Shown piece by piece: positions 33,538 through 43,084 of a DNA stretch of 64,000 bases; the first letter of the stretch is position 1; the number at the start of each line of letters is the position of its first letter. The DNA comes from DASYKT01 sp035995185. Lineage in GTDB: Bacteria > Acidobacteriota > Blastocatellia > Pyrinomonadales > Pyrinomonadaceae. Position numbers and translations under genes: made by a program. The notes beneath the pieces are model-generated. The model did not search any database, was not told the origin of the DNA, and saw only the letters and a list, made by a program, of their open reading frames with translations. The stretch spans positions 1 through 64,000 of the forward strand of contig DASYKT010000045.1 in NCBI GenBank assembly GCA_035995185.1, written 5' to 3'.

Positions 33538-36500
33538 ATGTCCCCCGAAAGATGGAAACAAATTGAAGAGGTCTTTCAGATCGCGCTGGATATGTCTCCG
33601 CGCGAGCGCCGGGAGTATATCGACCAGGCCTCCGAAAATGACCCGGAATTAAAGGACGAGGTCTCCAAACTTCTCTCCCAATTCGAAGAAGCCAGTAGTT
33701 TTATCGAGCAGCCGCTTTACGACCAGAGCCAGGCCGGCGTGCTGGTCGCGCTGATGAATGAGGACAATGACCCGATGCTCGGCAGCCTCTTGGGGTCGTA
33801 CCGCATCGAGCGCGAGGTCGGCCGGGGCGGTATGGGCGCGGTCTATGAAGCCGTGCGCGCCGACGGGGTTTTCCGCCGCCGGGTGGCGATAAAGCTGGTC
33901 AAACGCGGCATGGACACCGATTTTATCCTCCGCCGTTTTCGCAATGAGCGCCAGATCCTGGCAGCGCTGGAACACCCGAATATCACGATGCTTTTGGACG
34001 GCGGCACGACCGACGACGGGCGGCCTTACTTCGTGATGGATTTTATCGAAGGGCTGCCGCTCTATAAATATTGCGACACGAAGCGGATGGGCGTGGAAGA
34101 GCGCCTGAAGCTTTTCATCTGCGTCTGCGAAGCGGTCGAATACGCGCACCAGAATATGGTGATCCACCGCGATCTTAAACCTTCGAACATTCTCGTCGCT
34201 AACGACGGCACGCCAAAGCTGCTCGATTTCGGCATCGCCAAACTGCTCAATCCCGATATGGCGGCAGATACGCTCCAGCCGACGGCGACCGCGCTGCGGA
34301 TGATGACGGTAGATTATGCCAGCCCGGAACAGGTGCGTGGTTCCGATATCACGTATCTGAGCGATGTCTATAGCCTGGGCGTGATCCTCTACGAACTCTT
34401 AACCGGCCATCGCCCGTATGCGTATCGCAGCCGCCTGCAGCACGATATCGCGCGCGCCATCTGCGAAGACGATCCGACCGAGCCGAGTATGACCGTGCTC
34501 CGCACCGAGGGCGCCATTCCCCTGACCCTGATCGATGAAAACGCGACCACCATCTCTAATTTGGCGGAAGTGCGCGGCGAAACTCCGACCGGGCTGCAAT
34601 CGCGCCTTTCGGGAAATCTGGATAACATAACTCTCAAGGCTTTAAGAAAAGATCCGCAGGACCGTTATCAATCCGTTGCCGAATTAAAAGCCGATATCGA
34701 AAAACACCTCAAGGGCAGCCCGATCTCGGCTCCCAGCTATAAGCCGGAAAGAAAGAACGGACGCCCGGAACAGCGCTCGGAAACAAAGCTCATTGCCGTG
34801 CTGCCGCTCAAGCTTTTAAGCATTTCGGGAACGGAAAACACCGACGAAACATATCTCAGCATAGGTTTGGCCGACGCGATCATCTCGCGGCTCGCCAGCG
34901 TGCGCAGCTTTACCGTGCGCCCGACCAGTTCTATCCAGCGTTACGAAAACGAGGATGTGAGCCCGATCCGCGCCGGTAAAGAACTCGGCGTCGAATTTAT
35001 TCTCGAAGGGCGCATCAAAAAAGCGGCCGACCGCATCCGCGTTTCGCTGCAGCTTCTGAATGTCGAAAGCGGCGCCACCATCTGGGCCGGGCAATTCGAC
35101 GAAAATTTTACCGACGTGCTGCAGCTGGAAGACGCTATCTCTTCGCAGGTGGCCGAGGCCCTGATACCGCAGCTGACCGGCGAAGAAAAAGAGAAGCTCG
35201 CCAAACGCGGCACCAATAACGCCGAAGCTTATGAAGCTTACCTGCGCGGCAGATTCTATTGGAATCAGTTCACCGGCGAATCGCTTTTCAAATCGCTCGC
35301 CGCCTATCAGAGGGCCATCGAGCTGGATCCGGATTACGCGCTGGCCTACGTCGGCATCGCGGATTTTTATAATTGGATAAATGTCTTTGGCCTGATGCCT
35401 TCGAACGAGTGCTATGACAAAGCCACTGCGGCCGCCGAACGTGCCATGGAGATCGACGACCAGCTGGGCGAAGCGTACGCCGCGATGTGTTTTGCGGTGC
35501 TGGGCCAGCGCTGGGATTGGGTGGAGTGCGACAGGTTGGTGAAAAAAGCCCTGCAGTACGCGCCTAACTACTGGTACTCGTACGAATGTCTTGCTTATCT
35601 CTATACCACGGTGCGAAATTTCGATCAGGGCATCGCCGCCATAAAACGCGCCGAGGAACTCGACCCGCTTTCGCCGCGCGCCATCCTGATGACCTCCTGG
35701 ATACATTACCAATCGCGCTACTATGCGGAAGCCATCTCGCGGGCGCGCCGCACTCTTGAATTCGACGCAAACTTTGCCCAGGGCTACCTGCACATGGGAA
35801 ATTCGCTCTCGCAGAACAAGCGTGCGGAAGAGGCCGTGGCGGCGCTCGAAAAGAGCCTGGAATTAATGCCCGGTTTTACGATGACGCGCTATATGCTGAC
35901 CTACGCACAGGCTGCCGCCGGGCAAATGGACGAAGCCAGGGCGGTCGTCGAAGAACTGCGCCGGCGGGCAAAAACAGAATATGTAAAACCTTATTTTATC
36001 GCGCTGGGCTGTATCGCCATCGGCGAGATAGACGAGGCTTTCGAGTGGCTGGATAATGCTTTTGCGGAAGGCGATGTGTGGCTGATCTGGATCGCGACCG
36101 AACCCAAACTCGACCCGATCCGAAAAGACCCGCGCTACGAAAACCTGCTGCAGCGAATGAAACACCCGCTGACCATGCGCGACGCCGCGGAAACTGTTTT
36201 CGATACCGGCGGCGACAAGTCGATCGCCGTTCTTCCCTTCAAACTTCTCAATTCGCGCAAGGACGAAGACACAGGTGACGAATATCTCGGCGTGGGATTG
36301 GCGGACAGCCTGATCACGCGGCTGAGCAATATCCGCCGCCTGGTGGTGCGCCCGACCAGCAGCATTTTGCATTACGAATCGGACACCGATCCTTTTAAAG
36401 CCGGGCGGGAACTAAATGTCGATTTTGTTCTGGATGGGAATATTCGGCACTTCGGCGAATCGAATATCCGCGTCACCGTTCAGCTTTCCAGCGTTCGCGA

Positions 36501-37626
36501 AGGCGCCGCGCGCTGGGCGGGGCATTTCGATGAAGAGTTCACCGATGTGCTGAGCGTGGAAGACGCCATCTCTACCAAAGTGGTGGAAACCTTGCTGCCG
36601 CAATTGACCGGCGAGGAAAGGAAAAAACTTGCCAAGCGCGGCACCAATAATCCCAAGGCTTATGAGGCCTATCAGCGCGGCCGGTTTTACTGGAACCAGT
36701 TCACGCCCGATTCCCTGCCGAAGGCTTTAAAGGCTTTTCAAAAAGCGGTCGCTTACGATCCGAAATACGCACTGGCCTTCGTCGGGTTGGCGGAATTTTA
36801 TGTCTGGGCGTCGATTCTCGGGATCATGCCGACCGAGATCTGCTATCTGCAGGCGCGCGCCGGTGTAAAGCTGGCGGTGGAGCTGGACCCGGCGCTTTGC
36901 GAGGCTTACGCGGTGCTCGGGCTGCTGGCTTCCAGCGCCGATTGGAAATGGGACGAAGCCGAAAAATACTATCAACATTCATTTAAACTAAATCCCAATT
37001 ACCCGCTGGCGCATGAATGGTATGCGGCCCTGTTGATCACCACCGGCCGCTTTGAAGAAGGCTTAAGAGAAGCGCGCCGCGCCGAAGAACTGGACCCACT
37101 TTCGCTGCGGGCAATGACCCTTACTTCGTGGAACTATTACCAGTCCGGCCTTTACAAAGAGTCTGTCGCAAAGGCAAATCAGATCCTGGAGCTCGACCGC
37201 TCTTACCCGCAGGGCTACCTGCAATCGGGCAACTCGTTGATTCATCTCGGCGAAACTGAAAAAGCCGTCGACACCCTGCAAAAGCTGGATTACCTGATGC
37301 CTGACTCGGCGCTGGCGATGTACACGCTCTGTTTTGCGCTGGTCGCCGCCGGCAAAAAAGATATCGCCCTAAAGGTTTTGGACAAGCTCGAGATCCTGGC
37401 CAAAGAAACTTACGTCAAGCCGTATTTTCTGGCGATGGCCCACGTAGCGGTCGGCGATCTGGATACCGCGTTCGGCCACTTTGAAACTGCCTTTGCCGAG
37501 CACGACGCCTGGCTTACCTGGTTTGCCACCGAACCGAAACTCAAACACCTGCACAACGACCCGCGCTATATCAAATTGCTAAAGAGCATGAATAATCCGA
37601 TCTTCGAAAAACTCTACAAGGCATAA
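33538..37626 (+). CDS. Serine/threonine protein kinase with two TolB-like/TPR modules
   Basis: A 1,362-residue PknB-type kinase. An N-terminal helical region begins MSPERWKQIEEVFQIALD. The kinase domain (about 80-390) has GRGGMGAVYEA, the VAIKLV lysine (about 119), HRDLKPSN (about 210) and DFGIAK. Then come two copies of one module: residues about 416-880 and 893-1362, each a TolB/FlgO-like alpha/beta domain (IAVLPLKLL or IAVLPFKLL, GLADAIISRL, RPTSSIQRYE) followed by LAKRGTNNxxAYEAYxRGRFYWNQF and a run of TPRs. No membrane segment is seen, so it should be cytosolic, unlike many bacterial PknB proteins. It is monocistronic. Module ends are also similar (KPYF, GDxDxAF, WLxWxATEPKL). Confidence 0.92.
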   Translation: MSPERWKQIEEVFQIALDMSPRERREYIDQASENDPELKDEVSKLLSQFEEASSFIEQPLYDQSQAGVLVALMNEDNDPMLGSLLGSYRIEREVGRGGMGAVYEAVRADGVFRRRVAIKLVKRGMDTDFILRRFRNERQILAALEHPNITMLLDGGTTDDGRPYFVMDFIEGLPLYKYCDTKRMGVEERLKLFICVCEAVEYAHQNMVIHRDLKPSNILVANDGTPKLLDFGIAKLLNPDMAADTLQPTATALRMMTVDYASPEQVRGSDITYLSDVYSLGVILYELLTGHRPYAYRSRLQHDIARAICEDDPTEPSMTVLRTEGAIPLTLIDENATTISNLAEVRGETPTGLQSRLSGNLDNITLKALRKDPQDRYQSVAELKADIEKHLKGSPISAPSYKPERKNGRPEQRSETKLIAVLPLKLLSISGTENTDETYLSIGLADAIISRLASVRSFTVRPTSSIQRYENEDVSPIRAGKELGVEFILEGRIKKAADRIRVSLQLLNVESGATIWAGQFDENFTDVLQLEDAISSQVAEALIPQLTGEEKEKLAKRGTNNAEAYEAYLRGRFYWNQFTGESLFKSLAAYQRAIELDPDYALAYVGIADFYNWINVFGLMPSNECYDKATAAAERAMEIDDQLGEAYAAMCFAVLGQRWDWVECDRLVKKALQYAPNYWYSYECLAYLYTTVRNFDQGIAAIKRAEELDPLSPRAILMTSWIHYQSRYYAEAISRARRTLEFDANFAQGYLHMGNSLSQNKRAEEAVAALEKSLELMPGFTMTRYMLTYAQAAAGQMDEARAVVEELRRRAKTEYVKPYFIALGCIAIGEIDEAFEWLDNAFAEGDVWLIWIATEPKLDPIRKDPRYENLLQRMKHPLTMRDAAETVFDTGGDKSIAVLPFKLLNSRKDEDTGDEYLGVGLADSLITRLSNIRRLVVRPTSSILHYESDTDPFKAGRELNVDFVLDGNIRHFGESNIRVTVQLSSVREGAARWAGHFDEEFTDVLSVEDAISTKVVETLLPQLTGEERKKLAKRGTNNPKAYEAYQRGRFYWNQFTPDSLPKALKAFQKAVAYDPKYALAFVGLAEFYVWASILGIMPTEICYLQARAGVKLAVELDPALCEAYAVLGLLASSADWKWDEAEKYYQHSFKLNPNYPLAHEWYAALLITTGRFEEGLREARRAEELDPLSLRAMTLTSWNYYQSGLYKESVAKANQILELDRSYPQGYLQSGNSLIHLGETEKAVDTLQKLDYLMPDSALAMYTLCFALVAAGKKDIALKVLDKLEILAKETYVKPYFLAMAHVAVGDLDTAFGHFETAFAEHDAWLTWFATEPKLKHLHNDPRYIKLLKSMNNPIFEKLYKA

Positions 37627-37644
37627 ACGCTCGTGACGGGTAAC

Positions 37645-37714
37645 ATTCGTGTATTTCGTGTGTTTCGTGGTTAATTCCGGAATTTTTACCACTAATCACA
37701 CTAAACACACGAAA
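37645..37714. repeat. ATTCGTGTG-type palindrome (copy 3)
   Basis: ATTCGTGTATTTCGTGTGTT at the left is mirrored by AACACACGAAA at the right, between convergent kinase and GNAT genes. It is a member of the same long-hairpin family as 63107-63178. Confidence 0.65.
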
Positions 37715-37763
37715 GTTATCGCTGATCAAAGCAGCCTTTGTTCTTTTATGGGCAGCGGCCATC

Positions 37764-38627
37764 TCAATATAAAACTGATGGGAAGAATGCTCCTTCCGGT
37801 TCGTTATACTCACCCATCGCCATCAAGCTCAGCGGCATTATCATCTTTAACCCGGAAGCCAGCGCCCAGCGATGAAAACTCGCGCGCCGCGTCGGCAGCA
37901 GGAACGAAACCGGATCGGTTATTTGTGCCGAGGCGCCCAAAAGCACATCGCACATATCGGCTTCGGTTTCCGCCACGCCATGATTCAGGTGCCACATCGA
38001 AACCGCCGAAGCATACGCGGTGATACGGCCGTCCCTGACCGCGACAAAAGGTTTGGAGGCCGCCAAACATATACTCAGATCGCCGGTCCGTTCAAAACCG
38101 TGGACCTTTTTGCAGAGCGCTTCGCATTCCGGCATGTCATCCGCCGTCATCGGGCGCACTTCGACGCCTTCGGTCATGTCGCCCGAAGGTTTTCCCGTCA
38201 TCAGCGCGATGGGTTCTTTTACGTCAAATCCCAGCGAGGCATAGAGCGACATCGACCGGGTATTAAAAGCGGACTGCAAGAGCCGTATGCCCGGGGCGTC
38301 CGCGCCGCGTTCGATCACCGCTTCCATCAATTTGCGCCCGGTGCCGCGCGCCTGCAGTGTGGGATCGACCGTGATCGGCCCGACTCCGCGGATCGGATCA
38401 AGTTCCGTCAGAAAGTTCGAACCGACAAAGCGCCCGTTTTCTTCAGCCGCTACGCCATACACTTGCGGATGGCCTATCCAATTTGCCGCAAACCCGATGC
38501 CGGCCTCTACCGAAGGAAAATCCGGCGGGAAATTGTGCTGCTCGGCAATCCCTTTAAAGGCTTCGTAAATTATTTTTCCGGCGGCCGCGGTATCTTCCGC
38601 CCTGATTTCTCGAATAATTATGCTCAT
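37764..38627 (-). CDS. Tandem GNAT-domain N-acetyltransferase
   Basis: A 287-residue cytosolic protein. The first half is a canonical GNAT domain (IIREIRAEDTAAAGKIIYEA, AAEENGRFVGSNFL) with the acetyl-CoA loop TVDPTLQARGTGRKLMEA (about 86-103) and SMSLYASLGF. The second half begins VRPMTADDMPECEALCKKVH and looks like a second, degenerate GNAT fold (RDGRITAYASAVSMWHLNHG). The ATG has an AAGGA site at 5-nt spacing. Substrate unknown. Confidence 0.82.
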   Translation of the reverse strand: MSIIIREIRAEDTAAAGKIIYEAFKGIAEQHNFPPDFPSVEAGIGFAANWIGHPQVYGVAAEENGRFVGSNFLTELDPIRGVGPITVDPTLQARGTGRKLMEAVIERGADAPGIRLLQSAFNTRSMSLYASLGFDVKEPIALMTGKPSGDMTEGVEVRPMTADDMPECEALCKKVHGFERTGDLSICLAASKPFVAVRDGRITAYASAVSMWHLNHGVAETEADMCDVLLGASAQITDPVSFLLPTRRASFHRWALASGLKMIMPLSLMAMGEYNEPEGAFFPSVLY

Positions 38628-38723
38628 ATTTTCCTTTTCAAATTAAATGTCAATAAATATAAAATTCACCTTTGCCGGATTTCATAATTGTTCATTGTTA
38701 ATTATTAATTAACAATTAGAATC

Positions 38724-41120
38724 CTACTCCGCCACCGGAGCGCCTTTCACCGGTTCAATCAGCGACCAACCGTAGCCCGCGAATTTCTGTTCCTTGTCTG
38801 AAGTGTTTTCGATCCGTACTTTCCAGATGCCTTTGCTCACCGGTTTATCTATCAAAAACGAACGGAACTTCAGGCCCATCCAATCGGAGCCGGCTTTTTC
38901 CTTCCTGACTACGATGCCTTTGTCATTGATCAGGGAAACCGTGACGGAATCCGGCGCCATGAAAGTAATGCCAAAATTCTGCGCCGCTTCGACCGGCACT
39001 TCGATCTCGGTCGATTGCTTGGGCGCGACCGTCACCTGGCCTTTAAAAGTTTGCGGATCTTCGAAGACCTGAGTATTTCTTTCAAACGAAACATTTTGGA
39101 AAAGAACCGACGATGCGCTTTCCTGGTATAAACCCGAACCGTTGTTTACGTCATAATCGCGATTATTTATCTGCCAGCGTTTCCAATCGGTCGGATCGTT
39201 TTTGACCGTAAGCGGGTAAGTTCCATGCGGCCCGGTAACCAAATGCGGCTTTACAAAATTGCCGAAATTTTTCCCGTCAACCAGCTGGTGCGTCAGATCG
39301 TTTGCCTGCCCTATGTCAGACACGCCATAGTGCGCCGACTTCACTGTAACAAACCCGTCGTTCCACTCCAATCCGCCGCAGATCACCGGCACAGGATTAC
39401 CCGCCAGCGCGGAGAATTTTGTGCCGCCGGTGTTCTTCACATGCTCGTTAAAGATAAGCATGTTCTCGTTCGTCAATTCGCGCGCTATGTGCAGTTCATC
39501 TTTTAAGAGCGAGAACTTGCCGGCAAAAACATCGATGCATTTTGCGCCGCCGTTCGGCGTGCCAAGCATAACGAGATGCTTGACCTGCGGCCGTCCGTCC
39601 GGCACCACCGGCTGTTTCTGCGCGTAGACCCGCGCGACCAGCCCGCCCATCTGGTGCGCCACCATATCCACGTGCCAGGCATTGGTTTCTTTTTGCGCAT
39701 ATTTCACATAACGGGCCAGCTGATCGGCGTTGTCGAAAATGTTGTCCGAATAGCCGAGGTTGCCCATTGACAACACCCCTTCGCGCGCATTTTTCCCTAC
39801 CGGAAATGCTTTCCAATTGTAGCTGTGACTTTCCGTCAACAGGTTTTGATAAAGCGGTTCCCAGATGCGGTAATCGCTCCAGACGCCGTGCGCCAGTATC
39901 ACCGGTTTCGGCGCGATGTTGAGCGGTTTTTCTTTTTCGTCTTTTTTCTGGCCGTTTTCCTTAACCTCAGCTTTGAGGCGGTGGAAAAGATGCGGGCGGC
40001 TGTCGTCAAACCACGCCTGCCCTTCCGAATCCCAGATAAATTCGAACTCTTTCTCTTCGCCGCCTTCGATTCGGAAAGAGCTCTCGGCCTGGGGCAGCAG
40101 TTCGTCCGGCCGCGCGTAATTATATTTGTCGCCTTTGTAAGTCTCCGCCAATTTAAGATCGGCAAACTTGGTATCACCGGCCATGTTCAAAACCGTGACC
40201 GTGACCTTGATCTTGTTGCCGTCGATCGTGCCTTGCGGGTCTTCGATCTCCTGCCAGTCTTCAAAATTGGGAAATTTCGGATGCTCGAATTTCAGATCGG
40301 TGATGACCAGTTGTCCCGGGCATTTACTGAACCGCCACGTCACTTTGTAAATAAAACTGCGCACGGCGCCCGTGCCGTCGTCGCCCCAGATCTTGGTGCC
40401 CGTGAGCACGTCCGGGCTGTCGGGATCGATCTTTTCGCCGCTGATAGAAAACCCTTCGCCCTTAATCTTTTCCGGCTGATCGACCGAACGGTCAAAAGGC
40501 TCATTGTTTTTCGGCTGGCAATGCCCGGTGCGTTTCACATGCTCTTCATTTTTATAAACGCCCTGCGCATCGGGGAAGCTCATATTAAAGCCGTAATACC
40601 CCGCCATCTCGTTGACCGAAAGATTAAAGTCCCTGGCCGGCCCGGCGGCCTGCGCCTGCGTCATTTTGTCGTTATTGCCCTCGATAACGAACCAGTGGCC
40701 GTTCTCGCGTGAATTGCAGGTGTCAAAAACTTTTTCCTGTCCCCAGCTGAGATCGTTATCGGTAAAATTGACCGTGGTTTTAACCGCCGGCTGCGTCGGG
40801 TTAGCGCTGCCGTCGACCACCGCTTTGGCGGAATAATCGTAATCACGCGACGTGCGGTGCTTGATGCGATCCATCGCTTTGCGAATGCCGGGCTCGTCTG
40901 ATTCGAGCGAGTCTTTCAGCGTCTTGGAAAACGTGACCACGCCGCTCCAGCCGCCGTTGCATTTTTTGCCGGTCTGTTTTGAAGCGGTCTGCATCGAAGC
41001 CGCCGCACCGCGTTTCGTCTGCGATTGCGCGATCGTCACAAAACTGCCCAGCAAGAGGCTCAACAAATTAAGGATCGTGAAGAATTTTGTTAATAAACTT
41101 TTGTATGTAATATTCCGCAT
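38724..41120 (-). CDS. Secreted alpha/beta-hydrolase (lipase)-like protein lacking the catalytic serine, paralogue 2
   Basis: A 798-residue exported protein with the same order as the 760-residue paralogue: signal peptide, N-terminal beta region, CARDB-like domain (about 265-395), lipase-like alpha/beta-hydrolase domain (about 400-640) and a C-terminal beta-sandwich. Here the oxyanion motif is kept (LAHGVWSD), but the nucleophile elbow reads AHQMGG (488-493) with Gln490 in place of Ser. Shared segments with the paralogue include LVITDLKFEHPKFP against LRLTDLKFEHPKFP and SHSYNWKAFPVG against SHSYDWKAFPVG. Probably a secreted binding protein derived from a lipase. Confidence 0.78.
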   Translation of the reverse strand: MRNITYKSLLTKFFTILNLLSLLLGSFVTIAQSQTKRGAAASMQTASKQTGKKCNGGWSGVVTFSKTLKDSLESDEPGIRKAMDRIKHRTSRDYDYSAKAVVDGSANPTQPAVKTTVNFTDNDLSWGQEKVFDTCNSRENGHWFVIEGNNDKMTQAQAAGPARDFNLSVNEMAGYYGFNMSFPDAQGVYKNEEHVKRTGHCQPKNNEPFDRSVDQPEKIKGEGFSISGEKIDPDSPDVLTGTKIWGDDGTGAVRSFIYKVTWRFSKCPGQLVITDLKFEHPKFPNFEDWQEIEDPQGTIDGNKIKVTVTVLNMAGDTKFADLKLAETYKGDKYNYARPDELLPQAESSFRIEGGEEKEFEFIWDSEGQAWFDDSRPHLFHRLKAEVKENGQKKDEKEKPLNIAPKPVILAHGVWSDYRIWEPLYQNLLTESHSYNWKAFPVGKNAREGVLSMGNLGYSDNIFDNADQLARYVKYAQKETNAWHVDMVAHQMGGLVARVYAQKQPVVPDGRPQVKHLVMLGTPNGGAKCIDVFAGKFSLLKDELHIARELTNENMLIFNEHVKNTGGTKFSALAGNPVPVICGGLEWNDGFVTVKSAHYGVSDIGQANDLTHQLVDGKNFGNFVKPHLVTGPHGTYPLTVKNDPTDWKRWQINNRDYDVNNGSGLYQESASSVLFQNVSFERNTQVFEDPQTFKGQVTVAPKQSTEIEVPVEAAQNFGITFMAPDSVTVSLINDKGIVVRKEKAGSDWMGLKFRSFLIDKPVSKGIWKVRIENTSDKEQKFAGYGWSLIEPVKGAPVAE

Positions 41121-41207
41121 AAGTCTTTTTTTCAGTTAAATATTTGTTTCCATAATGTAAGGCGGAAAAGCTGTAAAAGTAGTATCAAAAGAATCCGTCT
41201 TTTTTTC

Positions 41208-41284
41208 GGAATAGATGATAACTGATAGATGACAGATACTAGATCGAATCTCTCAGCTATCATCTATGATCTTTCATCTATTCC
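41208..41284. repeat. Dispersed repeat with GGAATAGAT ends (copy 2)
   Basis: Inverted copy of 1799-1878; both ends carry GGAATAGAT/ATCTATTCC. Confidence 0.75.
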
Positions 41285-41303
41285 GAATGATAAATTTCTT
41301 TCA

Positions 41304-41338
41304 TAAAAAAAGACGCCCTTTCGAGCGTCTAAAAATAA
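41304..41338 (-). terminator. Terminator of the 499-residue secreted protein gene
   Basis: Stem AGACGC (41311-41316) with GCGTCT (41325-41330), followed on the minus strand by seven T. It lies 21 bp past the stop codon. Confidence 0.85.
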
Positions 41339-41358
41339 GGATCAGTAATGAATTAGTC

Positions 41359-42858
41359 TTAGTTTTTCGCGGTGTCGAGGATGGCCTGCGCCGCCTGTTC
41401 GATCAGCGGAGAGATGATGTCGTCTCCGTCCGACTTGGCCTTGGCCTTGTACTGCTTTGCGAGCGCCGCGCTGTTATCCGCCGCTGAGACGAGTTTGATG
41501 TCGATCGTGATCTCGTCCTTGGATTTCACATTGGTTTGCGCCTGTCCCGCGGAAACGATCGCCGTAGTGGCCACCTGTCCCGCGATGTTGCCTGCCACGC
41601 TGCCGGTGTGGCCGATGCCCGTTTGACCGATGGCCGGCGCCAGCACCTTACCGAACATTCCGAAACCACCGCCGCCGCCTTTTTTGTGCGAAACGCTGGC
41701 ATAGACCACATAATCGCACTGTTTTTCTTTCGCTTCATCGGCGATCGCGGAAGGAAGCCTGGCTTCGAGCTGCACGATCTCGAGCTTCGGCGTCTTCAGG
41801 TAATCGACCAGAGTGTTCCTGACCGCCGCGGCCAGATCCTGCGCGTTGACGCCCTCGCCGACCGAACCGGTTTTCACATTCGCCATACCGATGCGCACCA
41901 CGCCCGGCTTTTTATCGCTGACATCGCCTGACGCCGGTGCGCTGCTGTTCTGCGAAAGCTTCTGCACGTTCTGGGCCATTCCTGAACCGGACGGGCCATC
42001 ATTAGAGCTGTAATTGCCTGAGCTCTTCGAGCCGGCAGCGCTCGACATCCCCGAGTTGCCGGTATCGGCGACGCTCGACATGGAAGCCGCGCTGTACATT
42101 TCCGCGGCGTTTTTGACTTCGCGGTAGCCTTGCGGAACATCAAACAAAGCCGCATCCAATGTAGCGTTCGAGATTTCCAGGACTTCCTGAACCATCGTAA
42201 AATTCGGCTGGCCGTTGGCGTCGAACATCGTCATTTTCTGAATGACGGGATAGCCGGTCTTGGCCGAGCCGACTGTCTTGGTGTTGAATTTATCCTGGCA
42301 GCCTCCGATACTCGGCTTGGGCTGGTACGACTGGTAGCGGCGATTGACGTCGCAATCTATCGCAAAGGTCGCGTCGATGTACCAGGCATCGATCTCCATT
42401 TTGGTGTTCACCGGATTACACGAATCGGGCGAGCTGACGGTTTCGATCGTCTGGATGATATGACGCGCGGTATAGCCAAACATCTGTTTGCGTTCGCCGG
42501 TGTCTTTGTTGGTGATGGTCGTGGTGACCGTGCCGCCCTGGGCCGATTTGACGTTCTGCGTGGTCGTCGTCGCGCCGGGTGCATTCGGCACGCTGTTGTC
42601 ATACGGGTTGATCATGTACGTTTTGGCCGCCGGGTTGATCTGGATATCGCGCTGCAGATCGCACTGCATCACGGAAACCATCATGCCGCCGGCATTTTCC
42701 GTGCGCTGGCGCTTGCCCTTGATATAGGTCGTGTTTTCGGTCGATTGGCCGCTGGCCGTTTGTTTGATCTTGATCTTTACATCCGCGAACGCCGATGTAG
42801 TGACGGTTAAAAATGCTGCTATTAATGCGAAACGAATAAAAAGTTTGGTGGATCTCAT
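41359..42858 (-). CDS. Exported two-domain protein of unknown function
   Basis: A 499-residue protein with a signal peptide (ALIAAFLTVTTSAFA). Residues about 26-250 are a beta-rich domain that handles a small set of conserved cysteines (MQCDLQRDI, DSCNPVNTKM, FAIDCDVNRR). A Ser/Gly-rich linker (SSAAGSKSSGNYSSNDG) follows. The C-terminal 180 residues look like a TolB/FlgO-type alpha/beta domain (VVRIGMANVKTGSVG, NTLVDYLKTPKLEIVQL, CDYVVYASVSHKKGGGGG). The central loop is Gly-rich. No catalytic motif is seen. It is monocistronic with its own terminator. I do not assign a function. Confidence 0.72.
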   Translation of the reverse strand: MRSTKLFIRFALIAAFLTVTTSAFADVKIKIKQTASGQSTENTTYIKGKRQRTENAGGMMVSVMQCDLQRDIQINPAAKTYMINPYDNSVPNAPGATTTTQNVKSAQGGTVTTTITNKDTGERKQMFGYTARHIIQTIETVSSPDSCNPVNTKMEIDAWYIDATFAIDCDVNRRYQSYQPKPSIGGCQDKFNTKTVGSAKTGYPVIQKMTMFDANGQPNFTMVQEVLEISNATLDAALFDVPQGYREVKNAAEMYSAASMSSVADTGNSGMSSAAGSKSSGNYSSNDGPSGSGMAQNVQKLSQNSSAPASGDVSDKKPGVVRIGMANVKTGSVGEGVNAQDLAAAVRNTLVDYLKTPKLEIVQLEARLPSAIADEAKEKQCDYVVYASVSHKKGGGGGFGMFGKVLAPAIGQTGIGHTGSVAGNIAGQVATTAIVSAGQAQTNVKSKDEITIDIKLVSAADNSAALAKQYKAKAKSDGDDIISPLIEQAAQAILDTAKN

Positions 42859-42954
42859 CTGCTTGCGCTCCTGGTTATTAAAATTTATCGGCGAATTATT
42901 GCCCTCAGTTGATAAGGCGCGGAATGCGAAGAAAAAGTATCAGGCTCAGGTAAT

Positions 42955-42986
42955 CAAGTCAGTACCGGGAACGAAGTGACCGGCTT
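42955..42986 (+). repeat. REP element (transposase-associated family)
   Basis: 32-bp copy of the REP flanking the RAYT gene, with one to three substitutions (AACGAAG for AACGTAG). Confidence 0.8.
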
Positions 42987-43026
42987 CCGGTTCGTGTTTT
43001 TCGTGTGATTCGTGGTTAGTTCTTAA

Positions 43027-43084
43027 AACTCCCCTCCTTACAAAGGAGGGGTGGCACGGCTAAGCCGTGACGGGGTGGTTCTTC
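43027..43084 (+). repeat. CTCCCCTCC...GGTGGTT repeat, copy 1
   Basis: About 57 bp containing CTCCTTACAAAGGAG and CACGGCTAAGCCGTG palindromes. A near-identical direct copy is at 43522-43577. Confidence 0.85.
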
